NCBI GenBank assembly: GCA_947646735.1
Contig: CANTFK010000938.1
Span: 62,001 to 126,000, forward strand
DNA length: 64,000 nucleotides
Direction: 5' to 3'
From: Peronospora farinosa
Taxonomy: Eukaryota > Oomycota > Peronosporomycetes > Peronosporales > Peronosporaceae
Shown: one piece after another, positions 54,063-64,000 of the stretch
Layout of the letters: every line of letters starts with the position of its first letter
Position numbering within the stretch: position 1 is the first letter of the stretch
Notes under the pieces: generated by a model
Database searches by the model: none
What the model was told of the DNA's origin: nothing
Seen by the model: the letters and a program-made list of their open reading frames with translations, nothing else
Translations under genes and position numbers: made by a program

Positions 54063-56850
54063 TCACTGACATCTAGACTTGTCGAACAACAACAGATAAA
54101 CGTACATCTTGGCAAGGTCCTGCAAATGACGCGCAATACTTTTCTGCAGTGAACGAAGGGTAGGCAGGCACGTAGCGCTACTGGATGGATCGTCACGCAG
54201 GGTCTGGCCATGCGTATTAAGCACAGCTAGACTCCATTGAAGGTAGAACTCAAGGTGCGGGCTGCTTTCCATACGCTTGGCCAGCAGCTGCAGCAGCCGT
54301 TGCAGGTACATCTCGCCACGCAGCGTCTGTGCCACAAGCGAAATACTAGCGAGCGGAACACCCTCTACACATCGAGCGATGAGCGGCTCCTCATTTAGGT
54401 GCAACGCCATCACCAAGGCGCGAGCGTATTCGCGCCGCGCCAGCGTCCGCGTGATAGTTTCGGGAGTAATATCCTCGTCTAGCTCAAACGGGTCAAAGGC
54501 CAGACTCTCGTCTAGACCATAGATAAGCAGGCCTTCCGTGGTCGCGGCAGCCCAAGCTCGACCGGTGGGGGAAAAGAGTACAGCCTTCGACAGCACCTCC
54601 ATATTCTTGCGGCGGCTTCCCGGATCAACAGCACGCTTAGCACCCACAAGGTCAGCACCACCGTTGCGGCCTGAAGCCTCTGAATCATCTAGATGAGCGT
54701 CTAGCTCATTCTTGCTGAGACCGCTCTCTGTAATGTTCTTAGTGTTAAGCTTTTCCAGGATGCCGTCTAGGGACAAATTGTGTGAGATCTGGAATTTTTT
54801 TAGCAAAATTTGGGGCTCCACGGCGTAGATACAAACGAACTTGGAGCGTCCACCGGCAAGAAGAAGCGAACCGTCAGCCGAGTAACAAACGCTTGTGAAA
54901 TGCTTAGTAAGCTGGTTGTTAGCAGCCGTGATGTGGTCACCATCCTTGCGACCACCTGCAATATCGCGCATCCCGTCAATCGTGCCAATTTGTTCACCTT
55001 CCTTCACGTCCCAGATGTTAATTGCACCATTTAGCGTCGTGGAAGCAAGCTGCTTGCCATCCGGATGGAATGCCACAGCCAGCACGTCCGTCGGGTGAGC
55101 AAGGGGCTCGATGAAGCTTTTCTTGCTAGCAAACAGGTTCCAAAGGCGCACTGTATGATCCCACGAAGCCGATGCGAGAATAGGCTCAGCGGAGGCCGAA
55201 GGTGAAAATGAAAGCGACGTCACGGGTCCGCTATGACCGCTGAGGACATCCGTGAGACGTCCAGTCTGCAGCGACCAAACGTACACGTTAAACGGGTCCA
55301 TCGATCCAGCACACACAACCTGTCCACTGGGGTCAAGCGCAAGGGACAGAAACTGTGTGGGCTCTGGTGTTGTGAGGACGCGAAAGTTCTTGTACCGGTT
55401 CAAATCAAACGCACGAACAGTGCCATCTAATGACGCACTTAAAACAGCTTGCCCAGAGGGAGTGAACTGCACAGCTGTAACAGGAGCGGAGTGCTCTGTG
55501 AAGGTAACGTAGCAAAATCCGCTGTTTGTATCCCAAAGCTTGAGTTTAGCATCGTCAGCACCTGATGCCAGCAGCCGCCCGTCGGGCGAGTAGCTAGCTG
55601 CATTGAGGTCGAAATAATGTCCCTGTTGCTTAAGCACATACGTCTCAGAGCGCCACTCCCATACCAGCAACTGGCCAAGCTTGCGCGATGCAAAGGCCAG
55701 CCACTCGCCGGTAGCATTCACTGCCACCGTTTCCAGTTGGTTCTGCGTGACACTCAGTGTGTGAATATTCACAAACGCGGGTAGTTCGTACAAACCGAAC
55801 GTACCGTTACCAAAGCCCACCACTAGCATGCCTGTCGAGGAGTGGTACGTGCAACACAAAACCTTGGCAAAGTCCATTTTGAGCACGTGCTTTTGGCAAG
55901 TGTACCATTTGATGGCTCGCACAATGTCCGGAACAGCTTTCTTTTGCTCCTTCAGCACTTTACGTTTCCGCTTCTTGTCCGTCGCGTTATCATCACTTTC
56001 GCTTTCATTATTGCTACCCTCACTTTCTTTCACGTCTGCTTCTTCTCCAGCCTCAGCCTCGCTGTCTTCTTTCTCGCTCTCATCAGAGGTTCGTTCAACC
56101 ATCTCAACATCAGGAAGTTTGTATTTCCACTCGAATGCGCCACCATCTCGTCCAACCGTGAAAATCGATCTGTCATCACGCGCAAAGTACGCACCCACCA
56201 CCACATCGCGGTGCCCAGACAGCGTCAATGGCTTAAATCCCGGGTACGGATCCACCGAAAATACTCGAGCCGACAAATCCTCTGCTCCCGTGACAAAAAA
56301 CAAGGCATCATGTGACCACGACACACTCACGACGTCGGCATAGTGACCAGTATACGTGCGATGCAGCACAAAAGGTGCAAACTCACGCACGAGTCCTGGC
56401 GTGCGCCATAATTGCACTTTACTGCCAATGGCGACCGCAATATAGCGATCGTCTGGACTAAAGTTTAATGCTCGTACCGGCTGCTTGAAGTGGAAACGAT
56501 AAAGCACAGCACCACGCTTCAAATTGACCAGCAGACAACGACCATCTTCATCCACAGCAAGCAGTAGCCTCGAGTTATGGGATACAGCAATACATTCGAC
56601 ATTCTTGCGCGCTTCAAAGGCAAAAGTTCGGGACGTATTACTACAATAAAGAACAACTTCCAATTAGTATGCACTTGGTTGTGTGACCTTATTATAAAGA
56701 CTCACTAGACATGACGTACTTGAGGAGATCAAATTGAGTAATGCGATTACCAACAGGACTAAGTACTGAATTTCCATCAGGTGTAAAGATTACATTCCCC
56801 TGCGAGTAAACACTGCCACATAAATGCTGAAATTGGTAGGCGAACTTCAT
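54063..56850 (-). CDS. PWP2: PWP2 (UTP1), SSU processome WD40 protein, two exons
   Basis: Exon 1 56720-56850 (MKFAYQFQHLCGSVYSQGNV, then SVLSPVGNRITQFDLL) joins through a GTACGT...TGTAG intron to exon 2 54063-56640 and gives 902 residues. The first exon is essential: it supplies the first beta-propeller blade and matches the PWP2 N-terminus. Two tandem propellers follow (blades such as GAEDLSARVFSVDPYPG, SGADDAKLKLWDT, SASLDGTVRAFDL, SASWDHTVRLWNL), with a Glu/Asp/Ser-rich insertion of about 40 residues near the middle of the first. The C-terminus is the helical UTP12-type domain (ARREYARALVMALHLNEEPL, then RHLQDLAKMYVYLLL). PWP2 belongs to the UTP-B complex that processes pre-18S rRNA in the nucleolus. 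Confidence 0.92.
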
Positions 56851-56996
56851 TAACGTCTACGGAATAGGACCAAGAGCTCAAGTGGATTCAACTGGTTGGC
56901 GAGCATGCGATGCATGTTATTAACCAATAGTGAAACGGTATTCTAATTTTCAACCAATCATGTATCGTATTTCTTTGCACCATTCTTTCTCGCGCT
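56851..56996. promoter_or_regulatory. Divergent promoter between PWP2 and RPC6
   Basis: Only 146 bp lie between the two start codons. It contains two AACCAAT/ACCAATC-type CCAAT boxes (about 56931 and 56951), which are plausible shared elements. Inferred from spacing and motif only. Confidence 0.5.
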
Positions 56997-58325
56997 ATGG
57001 CAACTATCTCGACGTCCAAGGGCGGTGCGCCCAGCGTCATGACGCGATTTCTCGGTCTGCTCCGCAATTTTCGTGAGTCTGTGACCGATGCAGAAGTACG
57101 CGAGTATTTCCAGGCAGAAGGAAGTGGCGGTGGCTACGAGGAATTGCCGGATGTGATTAATGCACTGCTGGGTGAGGGCAAAATCAAGATTTTTAAGAAA
57201 GGAAACGTGCTTTCGTATGGAATTGTGAATGCAGAAGAGGCAGAACGTATTCGTGGACTCACGTACGTTTGATAGGAGAAATTTTGGAGCGATTTGGAGC
57301 TCTGGAAGTTGAAATTTACATGGGGTTTTGGCTTGAAATCCTGCAGATTGGAACAGCGTCTAGTGTTGCAGGAGATTGAGCGTGCAGGTAACAAGGGCAT
57401 TTGGACGCGGGATATTAAATCACATACAAACATTCCACAGGTTTTGTTTACTAGCTCATTGGTTGATGAATGGGGATGAGGATGAGGATTAAAACTGACG
57501 GCAGGATGTTGTTGGTCTAATTGTGTAGCAAATTGTGACCAAGACGTTGCGATTGCTAGAGACGCGACGTCTTGTCAAGTCGGTCAAGTCCATAAGCAGC
57601 AAGAACAAGAAGCTGTACATGCTTTTTGATCTGGGTGAGACTTCGCTGTGTAAAGATTGTGAGATGGAATGTATGAGTGATTAACATCGCAATATTGTGA
57701 TTATTGTTACTTGTTGTCTGCTGTAGTGCCTTCTACAGAGATTACAGGTGGTCCATGGTACAATGAGCAGGAGTTTGACCACGTATTTATTGACACGCTC
57801 AGCACGTTCGTGTACGAAGTGATCAAGGCTTCGGGAATGAGTACGTTGAACGCAATCACAGACAAAGTGCATGCCTCGGGTATTTCCAAGGTGGCACTGG
57901 GTCCAGAAGAAATCAGCTCTATCATTCAAACACTCATGTACGATGGTCGTGTCGAGGAAGTTCGCTCCGTGCGTCTCACGCCTGGTGTACGTAGCAACCC
58001 CATTTTTTTTGCCTGTCGGCCTTCATATGGCTAACAGCAGTGCTGTCTCGGCCGCACGTTTTGCTGGTTCTATCAGACATCTCACGAGACCAAGTACAAG
58101 ATCTCGCAACAGATCACGACCTTCAACTACTTGTCCGAGACTCCATGTGGCGTGTGTCCGGTGCGTCAGAACTTATAACAGCCATGATTCCCCACTTTTG
58201 ACCTGAACCTACTGCTTTTTGGCATTCTTCAGGTTTTTGATCAATGTCAGGAAGGCAACATCATTTCACCCCGCTCGTGCCTGTACATGACCAAGTGGTT
58301 GGGCCTCAAGGAGCTTGACTTTTAG
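56997..58325 (+). CDS. RPC6: RNA polymerase III subunit RPC6 (POLR3F / Rpc34), six exons
   Basis: Exons 56997-57262, 57347-57440, 57529-57634, 57727-57986, 58077-58160 and 58233-58325 join in phase at GT-AG sites and give 300 residues (human 316). Three winged-helix segments are expected. Recognisable blocks are EIERAGNKGIWTRDIKSHTN, RRLVKSVKSISSKNKKLYML, ITGGPWYNEQEFDHVF and ISSIIQTLMYDGRVEEV. The C-terminal Cys cluster is complete (PCGVCPVFDQC, then SPRSCLYMTKWL), the four cysteines that bind an iron-sulfur cluster in this family. RPC6 with RPC3 and RPC7 recruits Pol III to TFIIIB at tRNA and 5S genes. It is divergent from PWP2. Confidence 0.9.
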
Positions 58326-58848
58326 TGCATTCGTGAGGACCAAATCAACACGTTTCAAGATTCATTTCAGCAACGCACATCGTATTAGTAGCAACAATTG
58401 AGCCCCAATCAGTCCACCGGCCAGAGTGAAGCGGGGCGGTTCCGTTGGGAACTAAAGTACACTCCGGAGCTATGCGTCACCTCGTACACACAAACCCTTT
58501 TTACCAAATTAATCTCCTTGGGCACATGTTCATCGACTCTACTAGGCATGGCAACTGGGAGCTTCACCTAAAGCTTGATCATTTTTGGAATGAACGGTTC
58601 CTCCTACTCTTTAGCAAGCGTCTGGAAGCTTGCGTTCTTTTCCTTCGCTTGCTTGATGATCTTGTCATCAAAACATTGATAATGCAATAACTGCCAGCGC
58701 TGCATCGCCTCTTCTTTAAAAAAGACGTTCTTCCTTTCGAAGGCTTCATCAACTAGTCGATATTGTATATAGAGAGAGAGAGCCATTGACTGTATCGAAC
58801 AAATAATCAACTAGTCTTCCGTGTTATCATCTGTAATTGTATTGAATC
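58326..58848. other. Intergenic with a short minus-strand frame
   Basis: A minus-strand frame at 58604-58770 begins after a splice-acceptor-like CTAG and reads VDEAFERKNVFFKEEAMQRW, then LLHYQCFDDKIIKQAKEK. Its composition looks like real protein, but upstream exons would have to overlap the zinc-finger gene promoter. It may be a gene fragment. An AG repeat lies at 58770-58780. Confidence 0.3.
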
Positions 58849-60752
58849 ATGGAGAGACCACTACACGATACTAGTCTCACTATACAAGCAGCTACAGTCG
58901 AACCCTCAATTTCCTTATCTTCTCGAGGTCCTGCCAGACTCTTTGCAGCTTCTAGCGCTCGCGATCGCGCCCTTTCCGCAAACCCGGGGCTGGCGTCTTT
59001 TCCCCATGAAGGTGACGCACATTATCGCCATCGCAATGAGCTCTCACACTGAAAAATAACCTATAATTGTATTGTGTGTCGACTGTAGAGGTGGAGTTTA
59101 CTAAAGCTTATTCAAATCCATCAAATGCTTTACATCTTGTGGCTGGAGCGACTCCTGCATCGTCGCCTACGATAGGGAGTGCAAGTCTACAGTCGGTGCC
59201 GTTACCGCGATGGTCAGCGTCTCCATTGACGCCCCGAAACTTGACAGCGACCATACATCATCCGCCACCACCACTTGGTATGTTGCTTACTAGTCCGACT
59301 GCTGGAACGGGAAGTTCAAGTGCTGAAGTTGTTGGAAATGAAGAAGGAAGTCACTTTTACCACTACAGCAATGGCTACAGTGCTGATACGTCGACGAAAA
59401 CAACGGTGCCGGAGACTGCGCGGAGACACGAGACGGAGCTGACAGGCATATGTCGCAGTCCTGGGGTATGGAGCAATGTTACAGCATTAGAGAGAAGTAT
59501 CGGTGGCATTCCCATGACGATGAGTACTACAATGGCCGCTTTACCGTTACCGTTGGCACGTCCTTTGGCGATCCCATCGCCACCAGCCCCGGTGGTGATT
59601 GCAAACTCTATCTCAGCCACACCGACTAGAAAGCGCAAAAGGATTATAGGTGCGATGCGAATGCGCAACTTTTTGTGCATGCATCCTGGATGTGACAAGT
59701 CGTTTGCGGACAGCGCTCACTTGAGAGACCATACGGTTGTACACACGGGTGAAAAAAAGCTGAGCTGTTCAATCTGCCAAAAATTGTTCGCACGGGCGTC
59801 GACGTTGCAGGAGCATATTCGTGTGCACACAGGCGAGAAACCGTATGTCTGCGTTCATCCCGGCTGTACCAAGCGTTACTCATCTCGGGCAGCAATGCGG
59901 TTCCACCGTACTACACACGCCCCCTTTTTCACTGCAGAACAAGGTTTAAACGGCAGTATACACGTAGAGATCGATACCGATTCTGTACAAGTGCGAAACT
60001 CGCATACGTCGCGGTATGTGTGTTCAGAATGCGGAAAACATTTTTGTGTGCGTGAACTGTTAGTGGCCCACCTGAAGGTTCACGCCACTCACCGTGCTGC
60101 TGTATTTACCTCCTTAGCACCTTCTGGATCGGTTGAAACTGTTATCGACCAACCACAAAGTATGGAAGAGGAAACAAGTGAAAATAGCTCTCAGAGTATT
60201 GGCATTCCACCGCACGATGGCAGCATATACTTTTGGGACACGATTCGAGCGCAGCAGAATCAGATTGAACAGTTGAAGGCTGAGATATTGCGATTGCGTG
60301 GGCAAATTTCCATTGAATCTGCTGCAACGCCTGTTCAAACTGAAGTAGCTGTCAGTAATCAGCCCGCACTGACAGCTCCAGTTGAAATGCTGCAAGACGG
60401 CTGTAAACCGTTTGTATGCTGCATCTGCAACAACCGCTTCTCTAATTTTTATCAGCTCACTTTTCACGGAAAGCAGCATCCAGCGGCGCCAATGGCAGAA
60501 GTAACTGGGAAGCAGGCTCCGCTTCCTGTGGGACCCAAATATTGCCCTGAGGAGCAATGTGAATACGCTGAATCGACAGGTAAAAGCTTGAAGAACCTGC
60601 AGACGCTAAAGCGTCACTGGCAGCGACGTCATCAAAGCGAGCGTCCATATGCGTGCTCGTATTGCCCAGCGACACGTCAAAAAACTTTCAAGACCCGAGA
60701 AAATCTAAAAGCCCACGAAAAAGACTGCACAAAGAACATTCTTGAGCAGTGA
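58849..60752 (+). CDS. C2H2 zinc-finger transcription factor, two exons
   Basis: Exon 1 58849-59011 and exon 2 59089-60752 (GTGACG donor, TGTAG acceptor, in phase) give 608 residues. The N-terminal 190 residues are Ser/Pro/Thr-rich with no fold. Three tandem C2H2 fingers follow (CMHPGCDKSFADSAHLRDH, CSICQKLFARASTLQEH, CVHPGCTKRYSSRAAMRFH, with TGEK linkers), then a fourth separate finger (CSECGKHFCVRELLVAH). Then comes a short leucine-zipper-like helix (IEQLKAEILRLRGQI), and more fingers towards the end (CCICNNRFSNFYQLTFH; CPEEQCEYAES..., whose CX5C spacing is irregular; CSYCPATRQKTFKTRENLKAH). The linked fingers indicate DNA binding in the nucleus. Target genes unknown. If exon 1 is wrong, the long frame from 59067 would be used, but its start lies in the predicted intron. 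Confidence 0.82.
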
Positions 60753-60817
60753 GACGTCCTTGAAGTATAAACAGAAGTGAACAATCTAGCCGCATCATCA
60801 TCTATTTTTGCTGTTCA
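60753..60817. other. Short convergent gap
   Basis: Only 65 bp separate the stop of the zinc-finger gene from the stop of the TMEM209-like gene, so the two transcripts very probably overlap at their 3' ends. Confidence 0.6.
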
Positions 60818-62228
60818 TTACTTGGAAACATCGAAGGTTTGCTCGATGATACGATGCAAGTTAATGCTTTCCAGGAAGCCCTAAAAATAGTTGCACGTGA
60901 GTAAATTACCAAACGCTAGCATGGGCGTCCAGAATGACACAAATATCACGTACCGCCTTCATTTTTTTGATGGCGTGCAGATACACGACGACAGCATGAA
61001 AGCAATTTTCCTCGCCCTACAACATCATAATACAACTATACGATTAGCAGGGAATACTGGAAAACAGCGAAAACAAGACGTACCGGGACGATCTCGCGAG
61101 CCGCACCCTTCACTAGCACCTTGAAATGAGGTGGGCGTCCCACTGTCTGGACAAGAAAGAGACGACTGCGTACTCGCGGTGTGAAGGGACGATGAGGGCC
61201 CTTGCTGAAGTAATATGACTTCCAAAATGGCCGGTCACGCTCATTATCTGCAGGCAACATGTTGTCCATCATACAGCAAAACGTGTTCATCAATATCTCA
61301 GCATCTGTTGGCAAGTTTTCCGTCCACTCTTTTCCTTTCCATGCAGCACCCTTGTTCCACCGAAAACGATCGAGGCTGCGGTCTTTCGACAGCATAATGA
61401 GTCGCTCGAGAACATACTGTTGACGTTCTAAGGATGAATAGTCCGCGCTGCTAGGATCGCCAACGTTCAAATATTTTTCAAACTGTAAAACACGCACGAC
61501 TTATTCAGTCAATTCACTCCAGGCATACCAAGACAGGAATTTACACTTACACTTTGGTGTTCTTCAAACAGAAACACACCTCGTTCTTTGCTGAAAAACA
61601 GAGGGCTCTTCGCAAGGTTGTGCAGCATATCAGACAGTGACACATTAGTCATTTGGTTTAATTGTCCTGGTGGGCACAGTAGCGCTTGCGACGGCACGCG
61701 ACGCAGGAGAACGTCCGCCATCACGCCACACTCATTGAGAGCGTTTGCATTCTCGAGAAATGCCTCAACGACATCTTTCACGTGATAAGCAAGCAAGCGG
61801 CGAACATTACGGCAGTACAAGTGCATGAACATGGCAAGCCCCCACTCTTCCAGCTGCTGCCATGCAATATGCGGATGCGATGACGTTCGTAGTGGGTCCT
61901 CTTCCTCGTCTCCAATACTAACATCACGAAGGTACGGATCAAAGCCCGAAGCCTGATACACACGAGGCACCATGGACGCGTTGCCGTAAATGCCAAAAGC
62001 GTCGCTCTGGTACGAGTTCTCCATTCCGTAAGCTGAGGCTGACTGTATGGATTCCTCAGCTTCTTTCAGTTTTAGCGCCTTTTGAAGGCGACGAAGGTAC
62101 GCCTTGCCATCCTCGACGGTCTTTACAGGAGCTGGGTCGAAGAACGAACGCTCGTCGTGCGTCTGCGCCTTTTCCTTCGACGATTTTTTCTTGGCTGACA
62201 AAGGACCACACAATGAATCGAGTTTCAT
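60818..62228 (-). CDS. TMEM209-like protein (CytochromB561_N family), four exons
   Basis: Exons 61551-62228, 61084-61482, 60954-61016 and 60818-60880 join in phase and give about 400 residues. The C-terminal half matches TMEM209: a YLNVGD segment, then LERLIMLSKDRSLDRFRWNK, KGKEWTENLPTDAEILMNTF, PPHFKVLVKG, and a last helix pair (FHAVVVYLHAIKKM). The N-terminal part is Lys/Glu-rich, then QLEEWGLAMFMHLYCRNVRR. Animal TMEM209 starts with two membrane spans. None is seen here after the ATG at 62228, so either this oomycete form lacks them or an upstream exon is missing. TMEM209 associates with nuclear-envelope nucleoporins. For this protein that is inference. Confidence 0.75.
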
Positions 62229-62273
62229 CACTTTCTCCACTTATTTAAAGAAAAAGACAGTCCAGCAGAATAG

Positions 62274-62814
62274 TCAGCAAGCCATCTCGCTACTAGCTTC
62301 ATCATAGAAGACAGCGTACATTGCGTAGCCCGATCCAACGGCACAGACGAAGATTCCAATTTGCTTGCTCTTGTCAAATACTATCAGCATGCATTACGCC
62401 AATCAGTAACATGTCTTACCTGTTCTATACTATTAGACAAGTCCAGACCTTAGAATTGAATTGAATAAGCAGCTCTTCCCCCTGCACTTGCACCACCCGA
62501 AATACCAACAGCATCGACAATACAAACAGTCCGTGGCCTGCAATACAAAAAACAAATGCCATCAGCTGCTCGTACAGATTTGTATACACATATGTATACT
62601 AACTTAAAGTATTACCTGCAATAGCCAACAGACTGGGCTGTAGAGCGGAACGCCACTCGCCAGTAACAACGCTCCAAAGCGACGGCAACGTCATCCAGAG
62701 TATCGTCGAGAGCAAAAATGCCATTGATCCCAAATTGCTTGTATACGTCTCCAATTTCGCCTCACGAATGGCCCGTGACTCCATGGCACGTAGTGCCTCT
62801 GCACCGTCCGCCAT
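62274..62814 (-). CDS. Small three-span membrane protein, three exons
   Basis: Exon 1 starts at 62814 (MADGAEALRAMESRAIREAK) and ends near 62626. Exon 2 lies about 62458-62538 (GHGLFVLSMLLVFRVVQVQG, then EELLIQFNSK). Exon 3 lies about 62274-62384 and ends SSEMAC. About 120 residues. Three hydrophobic segments are clear: LGSMAFLLSTILWMTLPSLW, the span that crosses the exon 1/2 junction, and IGIFVCAVGSGYAMYAVFY. The exon 2 donor (GTCTGG) is weak, so the last junction is uncertain. I recognise no family. It lies only 46 bp upstream of the TMEM209-like start on the same strand, so it could supply that protein's missing membrane part if splicing skips the stop. Confidence 0.55.
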
Positions 62815-62949
62815 TATATACTTGACTTTTCTACTCAAATGATATAGTGACACTTTTAGCCAATGTACTTGGTTCAAGATCTCAATTTTGTTTTGTCCAA
62901 TCAAATTGCGACAGATATTTACTGATTCACAATTACGTCACTTCTCGCA
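62815..62949. promoter_or_regulatory. Divergent promoter
   Basis: 135 bp separate the start codons of the small membrane protein and the EEP-family gene. It includes CCAATC-type motifs in both orientations (about 62859 and 62897). Inferred from spacing and motif. Confidence 0.45.
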
Positions 62950-64000
62950 ATGAACGGCTTTAATTCGTTCTTCGGCCCGACTAATTCGGTACCACGTAAT
63001 CCGTACAATGATCATTCGCAATCTCGACGATCTCGTAGGACAATGATCAATCGCTTTTACGTGCTCGTGGGAACCATTGTAGTGTTTGCGTTCTTTGTAG
63101 GCTATCAGAACTTCCACGGTATGACGCTCTGGGATGACAAGTTAATGTCGAGTAATCAACAGGCGGGGGCTGCCGCTGCGTTACCGGACAGTCAGTTTCG
63201 ACAGAGAATGCGCGGAACAAGCGTGGAAATGCTGAGCACCACACCAACGAGTCTTAAGATTATGACGTTTAACTTGAGATTTGCCGGCACTGAGGACGGA
63301 CCGAATAGTTGGGTATACCGTAAGGATCATGTGGCAGACATTATTAATCGTTACCATCCAGTGATCATGGGCACCCAGGAGGGATTGATGATGCAACTAG
63401 CAGAGCTAGAGGTGAGGTACAAGAAAAAGTTGTGGAGTGAATGAGTACAGTTGTAATGGTATTCTTGTGGTTTTTTTAATTTAGAGCTTGTTAAAACACC
63501 CGTACAAACGCTTTGGTGTCGAGCGCAGTGAAAATGGTGAGTTTGAGCAGATATTTTACGATGCAGAAGTGCTCGAGCGTCTGGACAATGGCGACTTTTG
63601 GCTTTCGAAAGAACCAGACACACCGGGAACTCGAGGTTGGGATGCCGCATGTGTGCGTATGGTGACGTGGGGCAAGTTCCGTTTGCGTGCTACGCAGCAG
63701 GAGCTTTTCTTCTTTAACACGCAATTGGATCATGAGGGTATGAAGTCACGTGAGATGAGCTCGAAACTGCTGTGGGAGCGAATGCAGGAAATTGCAGGCG
63801 AGGCCCCGCTCTTTCTTACGGGCGATTTTAACACCTACCGCCACACGAGCTTGTACAGCTACTTAACAACTCAAGAGGGTGGACCACAGCTACATGAAGC
63901 TTGGCCAGAAGCGGTGCAGCAGATTGGGGACGTTTCATACACGTGGCATGGCTGGGCTGGTGTTAAGAATAACGACGAGAAGAATGCTGTTCGTGCTGCC
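62950..64000 (+). CDS. Membrane-anchored endonuclease/exonuclease/phosphatase-family protein (partial)
   Basis: Exon 1 62950-63411 and exon 2 from 63485, running off the window. After a basic N-terminus (QSRRSRRTMINRFYVL), one membrane span lies at about residues 37-55 (VLVGTIVVFAFFVGYQNF), so the enzyme domain should face the lumen or outside. The EEP fold follows: SLKIMTFNLRFAG (metal-site Asn), VIMGTQEGLMMQLAELE (catalytic Glu), RGWDAACVRMVTWGKFRL, FFFNTQLDHEG (catalytic His), and LFLTGDFNTYR (Asp and Asn). The final conserved Ser/His-containing motifs lie beyond the window. Known members cut DNA, RNA ends or phosphoinositide and sphingolipid phosphodiesters. The exact substrate cannot be read here. 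Confidence 0.85.

Noticed and set aside
55828..56343. Ser-rich plus-strand frames of 157-171 residues
   Set aside because: These are antisense shadows of the acidic insertion in PWP2.

Overview
The window reads as an oomycete (Peronosporales, Phytophthora or downy-mildew type) nuclear chromosome. The evidence is short introns (about 50-150 bp), compact genes that are often divergent with only 130-240 bp between start codons, and chromodomain Ty3/gypsy retrotransposons of the kind that fill oomycete intergenic space. I did no database search. All family calls come from reading motifs and comparing with remembered family architecture.

Layout. At the left edge lie the 3' end of an unknown gene (2-268), a six-exon GINS subunit PSF1 (1317-2273) and a membrane-anchored prolyl 4-hydroxylase-like protein with a large duplicated insertion (2525-4621). 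From about 5.2 to 50.4 kb almost everything is transposon. I distinguish four Ty3/gypsy families. Family A is a nearly complete 8.06-kb copy at 15266-23320 on the minus strand, with two 459-bp LTRs and TSD CTCCG, plus fragments at 6180-7530 and 46430-47331/50231-50290. Family B is a decayed minus-strand element at 39700-46225, a 3' remnant at 28241-29951, and LTRs at 5207, 8495-9060 and 37620-38216. Family C is a degenerate element at about 9300-28240 on the minus strand that carries two RNase H domains and is split by the family A copy. Family D is a degenerate plus-strand element at 30254 to about 37500. A Mutator-like DNA transposon (47332-50230) sits inside a family A LTR. From 51.4 kb to the end is a dense gene island: TTC1-like, WDR5-like, PWP2, RPC6/POLR3F, a C2H2 zinc-finger protein, a TMEM209-like protein, a small three-helix membrane protein and a membrane-anchored endonuclease/exonuclease/phosphatase-family protein that runs off the window.

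The most interesting signal is in the retrotransposons. All four gypsy families have an open reading frame on the strand opposite to gag-pol, between integrase and the 3' LTR, which is where an env gene would sit. In families A and B the end of this antisense frame encodes a charged coiled-coil-like segment and overlaps the 3' end of pol tail to tail. In A it also overlaps the chromodomain. Family B's antisense frame is present in two copies with very similar protein sequence, and in one copy its first possible start codon lies 15 bp from the LTR. Antisense extra ORFs are known from some plant Tat-type gypsy elements. I do not know of a description for these oomycete families, so I put this forward as the candidate system.

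The host genes fall into nuclear housekeeping functions: replication initiation (PSF1), histone methylation scaffold (WDR5), rRNA processing (PWP2) and Pol III transcription (RPC6). Three divergent pairs (TTC1/WDR5, PWP2/RPC6, small membrane protein/EEP) probably share short bidirectional promoters.
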